A stretch of 5,669 bases of DNA from Paracoccaceae bacterium (lineage in GTDB: Bacteria; Pseudomonadota; Alphaproteobacteria; Rhodobacterales; Rhodobacteraceae). Under the pieces are notes generated by a model. The model was given only the letters and a program-made list of their open reading frames with translations, made no database searches and was not told the DNA's origin. The DNA lies in assembly GCA_024304875.1 (NCBI GenBank), contig JAMWZF010000067.1, positions 1-5,669 on the forward strand, in the 5' to 3' direction. The translations under genes and the position numbers were made by a program. Positions 1-5,669 of this stretch are shown piece by piece. Within the stretch, counting starts at the first letter, position 1; each line of letters starts with the position of its first letter.

Positions 1-841
1 CCTTCTCCGTCGTCCTGATCCTGGTCCTTTCGGCGGTCTTCGCCCCGCTGGTCGCGCCGTACGATCCGTTCAGCCCCGGGACGCTCAACCTGATGAACGG
101 CTTCACGCCCCCGGGCGAGCCCAATGCCTTCACCGGCGAGACCTTCCTGATGGGCACCGACGACCAGGGGCGCGATGTCTTCTCCACCATCCTCTACGGC
201 CTTCGGATCTCGCTCTTCGTGGGCTTCGCGGCGGTGGCCTTCGCGCTGGTGCTGGGGGTGACCCTCGGGCTGCTGGCCGGATACGTCGGCGGCTGGACCG
301 AGACGATCATCATGCGCATCGCGGACGTCCAGCTGACCTTTCCGGCCATCCTCGTCGCCATGCTGATCTTCGGCATCGCCAAGGGGATCACCCCGCCCGA
401 GTACCGCGACCAGATGGCGATCTGGGTGCTGATCCTGGCGATCGGCCTCAGCGACTGGGTCCAGTTCGCCCGCGTCGTCCGGGGGGCCACGCTGGTCGAG
501 AAATCCAAGGAATACGTCCAGGCCGCGCGGCTGATCGGCCGCTCGCCGCTGGCGATCATGGCCCGGCACATCCTGCCCAACGTGCTCTCCCCCGTTCTCG
601 TCATCGCCACCATCTCGCTCGCCCTCGCGATCATCGCCGAGGCCACGCTCAGCTTCCTCGGCGTCGGCGCGCCGCCGACCGAGCCGTCGCTGGGCACCCT
701 GATCCGCATCGGCCAGGGTTTCCTGTTCTCGGGCGAATGGTGGATCCTCTTCTTCCCCGCCTGCACGCTCCTTGCCCTCGCCCTGTCGGTGAACCTGCTG
801 GGCGACTGGCTGCGCGATGCGCTGAACCCGAGGCTGCGCTG

Positions 842-842
<1 letters not shown>
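1..842 (+). CDS. DppC/OppC-type ABC transporter permease (5' partial)
   Basis: Inner-membrane permease subunit of a peptide/nickel-family (Dpp/Opp) importer; it would form the translocation channel with a second, DppB-like permease not in the window. The reading frame is open from base 3, and 30 codons before the first in-frame ATG (93) read as the family's N-terminal membrane helix followed by APYDPF. The true start is therefore upstream and the ATG at 93 is internal. Seen in order, numbered from the Met at 93: the GTDDQGRD motif (21-28) typical of DppC/OppC; hydrophobic segments at about 38-64, 80-97, 109-126, 166-187 and 216-236; and the EAA-like cytoplasmic loop that contacts the ATPase (about 143-163, QAARLIGRSPLAIMARHILP). 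The C-terminus NPRLR is typical. About 279 residues are visible, close to full length. The stop TGA (840-842) shares one base with the next gene's ATG, indicating translational coupling. The substrate is not predictable from this subunit. Confidence 0.93.
830..833 (+). promoter_or_regulatory. Ribosome binding site of the fused ATPase
   Basis: GAGG lies 8 bases before the ATG at 842, inside the last codons of the permease gene. With the one-base TGATG overlap it supports the ATG at 842 over the more upstream in-frame start at 737, and it suggests coupled translation. Confidence 0.5.
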
Positions 843-2551
<1,709 letters not shown>

Positions 2552-2579
2552 GCGGGCAGAACGAGGGCCTCGCACCGCT

Positions 2580-2903
2580 GTGGCCGGTCTGGCAGACGGA
2601 TCACAAGAAGAAATCCGCGCCAAGACTGCCTACATCGAGCCAGGGTCACCTTGGGAGAACGGCTATTGCGAGAGCTTCAACGCGAAGCTCAGGGACGAGC
2701 TGCTCAACGGCGAGATCTTCCATAGCCTGGCCGAGGCGAAGATCGTGATCGAGGGCTGGCGCCAGCACTACAACACCAAGCGCCCGCACTCATCACTGGG
2801 CTATCGGCCGCCAGCGCCAGAGGTTGTGCAGTGGCCGGCTCCGCCATCCGGAGCCGCTTCGCCGGCCACGCCAGCCGTAGCGCCAAGACCCCTCATGCAC
2901 TAA
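2580..2903 (+). pseudogene. IS3-family transposase OrfB, C-terminal fragment
   Basis: The remaining C-terminal part of an rve-type (DDE) integrase/transposase. Recognisable sequence begins near AKTAYIEPGSPWENGY and continues through CESFNAKLRDELLNGEIF, WRQHYNTKRPHSSLGYRPP and a Pro/Ala-rich tail. The catalytic Glu of the DDE triad is the Glu of CESFN (codon 2670-2672); the two Asp residues would lie in the lost upstream part. About 95 codons are recognisably transposase, against roughly 270-300 for a full OrfB. The frame can be opened from a GTG at 2580, but residues 1-13 from that point do not look like transposase, so this is an accidental start in flanking sequence. It lies 28 bases after the ATPase stop, in the same orientation, so it could be read through from the transporter operon, but no transposition activity is expected. 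Confidence 0.88.
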
Positions 2904-2937
2904 GACTTAACCCGGACCACTCGATGGGGGCAGGTCA
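2619..2937 (+). mobile_element. IS3-family insertion sequence remnant (right end only)
   Basis: The 3' end of an IS3-family element. It comprises the last part of the DDE transposase gene (to the TAA at 2901-2903), a 34-base tail, and a terminus that ends in GGGGGCAGGTCA at 2937. Read inward on the opposite strand the terminus begins TGACCTGCCCCC, consistent with the TGA...TCA ends common in the IS3 family. No matching left end is visible in the window, and OrfA, the OrfA/OrfB frameshift region and the first two catalytic Asp residues are missing. Transposase homology is clear from about 2619; the 67 bases between the ATPase stop (2551) and that point are unassigned. The element is immobile by itself. 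Because the left end is absent, the target-site duplication cannot be checked. Confidence 0.85.
2911..2937 (+). repeat. Right terminal inverted repeat of the IS3-family remnant
   Basis: The stretch beginning CCCGGACCACTC and ending GGGGGCAGGTCA follows the transposase stop by 7 bases and closes the element. Position after OrfB and the TCA terminus are what identify it. The inner boundary is a guess because the left repeat needed to define it is absent from the window. Confidence 0.6.
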
Positions 2938-3025
2938 ACGGATGCTTCGCACCCCGGCACATTCAATGGTTCTTGCTTTCAGAAAACCGATGTTTGGGTT
3001 GGCGCTGTTTTCGCACATACTTCGA

Positions 3026-3765
3026 TCAGTACTGGACTTCGAGAAACTCTGCCAAGGCCGCGTTGAAGGCTTCGGGTTGATTGATGTTGGCGACGTGTCC
3101 CGCATCGGCAATCTCGACGTAATGGGCGCCGGGCGTAGCGTCCGCCATCGCCCGCATCTCCTCCGGCGGGGCACCCTTGTCTTTGCCGCCGCAGAGGTAG
3201 AGGACCGGAATGGTGATGCTCGCGAGGTCCTTGAAGAAGTCGAGCCCGCGCAGGGCATAGCAACTGGCGATGTAGCCCTTGTCACTCGTGCCCTTGATGA
3301 TCTCGGCGCAGCGGGCGGTGATGTCCGGGTTCGCGGAACGGAACTCCTCAGTCAGCCAGAGGCCGAGCGAGCCTTCGACGATAGCCGCGACGCCCCCTGC
3401 CTCGATCGCGGCGACGCGCTGGTCCCACATCTGCCGGTAGGCGTCGGTGGCGACCGAGCGGGCGTCGGCGACGACCATCTTGCCGAAGCGATCGGGGTGA
3501 TGGATCGCAAGGCCTACGCCCGTCATCCCCCCATCGACAGGCCGATCCAGTCGGCGGTCTCGACGCCGTGGTGGTCCATGATCCCGATGGCATCGGCCAC
3601 CAGAATGTCGAAATCGTAGGGCCCGTCCGGCGCGTCGCTTTGCCCATGTCCCCGCTGGTCGTAGCGCAGGACCCGGTACTTGCGGGTCAGCAGGTCCATC
3701 TGGCCGTCCCACATGCTGTAGTCGGCCCCCAGCGAGTTGGAGAGCATCACCCAGGGCGCGCCGGT
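3026..3765 (-). pseudogene. Alpha/beta hydrolase, 3-oxoadipate enol-lactonase (PcaD)-like, N-truncated and frameshifted
   Basis: Remains of a cytoplasmic alpha/beta hydrolase whose closest recognisable family is 3-oxoadipate enol-lactonase, which opens the enol-lactone in the beta-ketoadipate pathway. The specific substrate is an inference. In frame one (3765 down to the TGA at 3523-3525): TGAPWVMLSNSLG, MWDGQ, RVLRYDQRGHGQSDAP and the nucleophile elbow GLSMGG (Ser codon 3535-3537). Homology then jumps one frame and continues MTGVGLAIHHPDRFGKMVV, Asp of GGKDKGAP (codon 3179-3181, likely the acid), His of DAGHVANINQP (codon 3095-3097), ending EFLEVQY. The shift sits in six G (minus strand; C at 3527-3532), where one extra base would restore SMGGMTGVG. 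About 247 residues remain of a usual ~260; the first 20-25 codons and any start codon are missing, and the gene begins at a join with Kelch coding sequence. In the nucleophile-bearing frame a TGA at 3781-3783 blocks reading from upstream. Almost certainly inactive as written. Confidence 0.85.
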
Positions 3766-4051
3766 GCGGGTACTCGGCTTTCAGCGTCCATTCGCCGGAC
3801 TCGGGATCGAAGACCTGGTGCAGGTTCCCGTCGACCCGATGGCCGCAGTAGCCGCCGAAGACGTGGATGCGGCCCTGGCATTCGACCACGCCCATTTCGC
3901 CCACCGGATGCGGCAGGCGGGGCTGTTCGACCCAGCGGCCCTGGTTCTCGGCCTTGGGCGCGACCGAAGTCATGTAGCGCTGTTTCTCCACGGTCTTGGG
4001 GATGTCGGTGATGGACTTGTCGAAAAGCCCTTGGAAGAGGGGTTCGGTCAT
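3764..4051 (-). pseudogene. Kelch-repeat protein, N-terminal fragment
   Basis: The first ~96 codons of a Kelch/galactose-oxidase-type beta-propeller protein. After a ~40-residue leader (MTEPLFQGLFDKS...) one Kelch blade is clear: LPHPVGEMGVV (46-56), RIHVFGGY (61-68, with the GG diagnostic of Kelch repeats) and HQVFDPESGEWT (78-89, the YDP..W element). The chain should continue with further blades, but after residue ~96 the DNA changes to alpha/beta hydrolase sequence read out of frame. The ATG at 4051 is supported by AGAAGG at 4062-4067, about 10 bases upstream. It starts 50 bases after the epimerase stop, in the same direction, so it belongs to that operon. The frame stays open to 3026 and could give a 341-residue chimera, in which residues ~97-175 are out-of-frame Arg/Pro/Gly-rich sequence and ~176-341 are the hydrolase C-terminus without its nucleophile. 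A single blade cannot form a propeller. Confidence 0.75.
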
Positions 4052-4061
4052 CGTTGGGTCA

Positions 4062-4067
4062 CCTTCT
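4062..4067 (-). promoter_or_regulatory. Ribosome binding site of the Kelch fragment
   Basis: AGAAGG on the minus strand, about 10 bases before the ATG at 4049-4051, is the best Shine-Dalgarno match in the catabolic cluster. It indicates that the 5' end of the Kelch gene is genuine, so the damage lies downstream of its start. Confidence 0.55.
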
Positions 4068-4101
4068 TGCAGTTGCGTTGGGGGGTTGGGGGGGAGGCCG
4101 A

Positions 4102-4944
4102 TCAGGCCGCGAAATCAGGGATGGCTTCGCGGATGAGATTGTGCGTCAGCTCGACCCCTTCGCGGCAGACCGTCTCGGGCGGACGCTCCCAGATCGCGGG
4201 GTTGGGGGCCTCGAAGCTCATGTGGCCGGTGTAGTTCTTTTCGTGCAGCAGCTGGAACAGCTCGGTCCACTCGATCACGCCTTCGCCCGGCATCAGCCGG
4301 TCCATCGGGCGTTTGACGCCAGTGACGGGGTTGGGCGAGAGGTCCGAGAACTGGAAGTGCATCAGCTTCTCGCTTGGCACCTCCTCGAACCCGCGCCCGG
4401 GCCGTCCGCTGCGGGCAAGATGGTAGGCGTCGAGCAAGAGGCCCACATTGGGCTTGTCGGCACTGTCGACCAGCTCGGACAGGGTCTCGACCGAGTTGAG
4501 GTTAGGGTGCTGCGAATTGAACTCGATCGACAGGTCAAGGCCGTATTCGGCGGCGATGTCCGCGCCTCGCCGGAGGTGGTGGACCGCGTCCTTGAGCGAG
4601 CCTTCGTAGGGCCCCGGCGCCGACATCAACTGCGGGCAGCCCATAGCGACGGCGTTCTCGCAGGAGGCGCGGAAGTCGTTGAACAGGCGTCCGCTCTCCT
4701 CGGGATCTGATGCGAAGAGCCAGCCGTATTCGACCCCCAGCACCGCGACCTTCACGCCGCTGACCTTTACCACGCCCAGCACGTCGTCGTTGGTCATGCC
4801 GGTGGCGTAACAGCGGTAGAAGTCCTTGCGCCGGAGCTCCGCCGCGTCGTAGCCCGCCGCCTTGATCGCCTCGAGTGCCGGCCCGAGAGGCGTGGTGTCG
4901 ATGGTCCAGGTGTGCAGCGCAAGGCGCCCGAAGGTCGTGGTCAT
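4102..4944 (-). CDS. Xylose isomerase-like TIM-barrel protein (sugar phosphate isomerase/epimerase family)
   Basis: A complete 280-residue protein of the AP-endonuclease-2/xylose-isomerase-like TIM-barrel superfamily, which includes sugar and inositol-pathway isomerases/epimerases and 3-dehydroshikimate dehydratases. Seen: a beta-1 start GRLALHTWTID (6-16), an early helix ALEAIKAAGYDAAELR (23-38), and a likely divalent-metal set of Glu141 (in SIEFNSQ), Asp172 (in LLLDAYH), the HFQFSD strand (196-201, His196 or Gln198) and Glu245 (in MSFEAPNP). These positions match the usual Glu/Asp/His/Glu pattern, although the third ligand is uncertain. There is no signal peptide or membrane segment, so it is cytoplasmic. 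It follows the amidohydrolase by 39 bases and precedes the Kelch fragment by 50, suggesting a polycistronic message. The ATG at 4944 has only a weak upstream purine stretch (GGGACGA), and family homology begins directly after it. The reaction is unknown; neighbours hint at catabolism of a cyclic or aromatic acid. It is the only undamaged gene in this cluster. Confidence 0.9.
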   Translation of the reverse strand: MTTTFGRLALHTWTIDTTPLGPALEAIKAAGYDAAELRRKDFYRCYATGMTNDDVLGVVKVSGVKVAVLGVEYGWLFASDPEESGRLFNDFRASCENAVAMGCPQLMSAPGPYEGSLKDAVHHLRRGADIAAEYGLDLSIEFNSQHPNLNSVETLSELVDSADKPNVGLLLDAYHLARSGRPGRGFEEVPSEKLMHFQFSDLSPNPVTGVKRPMDRLMPGEGVIEWTELFQLLHEKNYTGHMSFEAPNPAIWERPPETVCREGVELTHNLIREAIPDFAA

Positions 4945-4983
4945 GTCAGTCGTCCCGTTTCGGTCTCGTCATACTAAGTCGGG

Positions 4984-5669
4984 CTAGAGGCCCAGCAGCC
5001 GTTCGGCGTTGGTCGCGAAGATCTTGGTCCTGATCTCGGTGTCGGTCCGATAGGCCCGCAGCCAGTCGGTGCCGTCCTTGTTGGCCACGAAGGGCCAGTC
5101 GACGGCGAACATTATCCGGTCGGCGCCCACTTCCTCGAGGCAACAGGTCAGTGCGCTGTCCGAGAAAAAGCCGCTGGTGGTCAGGTGGAAGTTCGATCGG
5201 AAGGTCTGAGCGAAGTCCGTCGGCGCGTTGCCGGGGCGCGAAAAGGCCTCGTCGATGCGGGCCAGCTGAAAGGTGATCCCCTCACCGAGGTGTCCGAGGA
5301 TGACCTGCAGGTCCGCGTGTTCCTCGAAGACGCCGCTCAGGATCATGCGGATGCCCAAGGTTCCGGTCTCGACCCCGAAGCCCCAGGCGGCGCCGAGGAT
5401 GGCGGGGTGCGATTCCGCATAGGTGCCGTACTAGATGTCGCGCACCTGCGGCTGCGGCATCGAGGGGTGCAGGTAGACCGGCACCTTCAGTGCCTCGGCC
5501 CGGGCGTAGATCGGCCAGAACCGCCGTTCGTCGAGGAACTGCCCGTCGGTGATGCCGAAGAGCATAGCGCCCTTGAACCCCAGTTCCTCGACGCAGCGGG
5601 TCAGTTCGTCCGCCGCCACCTCGGGGTGCGCCTGTGGCAGGGTTGCTAAGCCGGCGAAGCGGTCCGGCG
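4984..5669 (-). pseudogene. Amidohydrolase (ACMSD/decarboxylase type) with internal amber codon, 5' partial
   Basis: A metal-dependent amidohydrolase-2 TIM-barrel protein, the family of aminocarboxymuconate-semialdehyde decarboxylase, gamma-resorcylate decarboxylase and related aromatic-acid decarboxylases or lactone hydrolases. The 5' end lies beyond the window; the visible part starts PDRFAGLATLPQAHPE, a typical mid-N-terminal stretch of this family, continuing GFKGAML. Likely active-site residues: His of YLHPS (codon 5467-5469), His of GHLGEG (5290-5292) and Asp of FAVDWPF (5098-5100). It ends ATNAERLLGL and TAG at 4984-4986. An in-frame TAG at 5431-5433 interrupts the chain, between PQVRDI and YGTYAESHPAILGAA. 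Homology continues in the same frame on both sides, so this is a simple nonsense change, probably of a Tyr codon in a DIYYG-like motif. Without readthrough the product would lose the second His, the Asp and most of the barrel. A GTG at 5617-5619 is not a credible start because homology continues upstream. It is the first gene of the visible minus-strand operon. Confidence 0.87.

Noticed and set aside
2598..2618. CGGAT...ATCCG inverted repeat just before the transposase homology, considered as an operator or terminator for the transporter operon.
   Set aside because: A five-base stem with an 11-base A-rich loop and no T-run is within chance expectation.
4080..4097. G-rich tract (G6, TT, G7, A, GG) between the TIM-barrel and Kelch genes, considered as a G-quadruplex or terminator.
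   Set aside because: It does not offer four clean G3 runs with normal loops, and there is no hairpin plus U-tract. It is more likely a slippery composition feature in a short spacer.
4097..4109. GGCCGATCAGGCC palindrome-like stretch at the 3' end of the TIM-barrel gene, considered as a terminator.
   Set aside because: The stem is only four base pairs, it overlaps the stop codon, and no T-run follows in the direction of transcription.
3737..4710. Plus-strand open frames (3737-4234 and 4054-4710) opposite the Kelch and TIM-barrel genes.
   Set aside because: They show no family resemblance and overlap genes with clear motifs on the other strand, so they are composition shadows.

Overview
The window looks like a chromosomal accessory region from a high-GC alphaproteobacterium. 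Base composition and protein style suggest the Rhodobacterales (Rhodobacter/Roseobacter type), but there is no rRNA or other marker gene to prove this. It holds two gene clusters that converge on a broken insertion sequence.

Left part (1-2551, + strand): the end of a peptide/nickel-type (Dpp/Opp) ABC importer operon. A DppC-like permease, cut off at its 5' end by the window edge, overlaps by one base (TGATG) with a 569-residue ATPase that fuses the two nucleotide-binding subunits (DppD-like then DppF-like) into one chain. Both look intact. The substrate-binding protein and the partner permease are not in the window and would be expected upstream.

Middle (about 2552-2937): a remnant of an IS3-family insertion sequence. 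Only the last ~95 codons of the DDE transposase (OrfB) and the right terminal inverted repeat, ending ...GGTCA at 2937, remain. The left end, OrfA and most of OrfB are gone.

Right part (3026-5669, - strand): a co-directional catabolic-type cluster read from right to left. It contains an amidohydrolase of the ACMSD/decarboxylase type (5' end outside the window), a xylose-isomerase-like TIM-barrel protein (sugar phosphate isomerase/epimerase family, the only intact gene here), and a mosaic locus. In that locus the first ~96 codons of a Kelch-repeat protein run into an alpha/beta hydrolase resembling 3-oxoadipate enol-lactonase that has lost its N-terminus.

The most notable feature is decay. 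The amidohydrolase has an in-frame amber codon at 5431-5433. The hydrolase has a one-base deletion in a run of six G directly after its nucleophile motif. The Kelch/hydrolase join is out of frame at about 3764, and the downstream one-base deletion returns the reading to the original frame. The result is an uninterrupted 341-codon ORF (3026-4051) whose middle ~78 codons are out-of-frame nonsense. I see an eroding catabolic operon beside an intact transporter, and no convincing new biological system.
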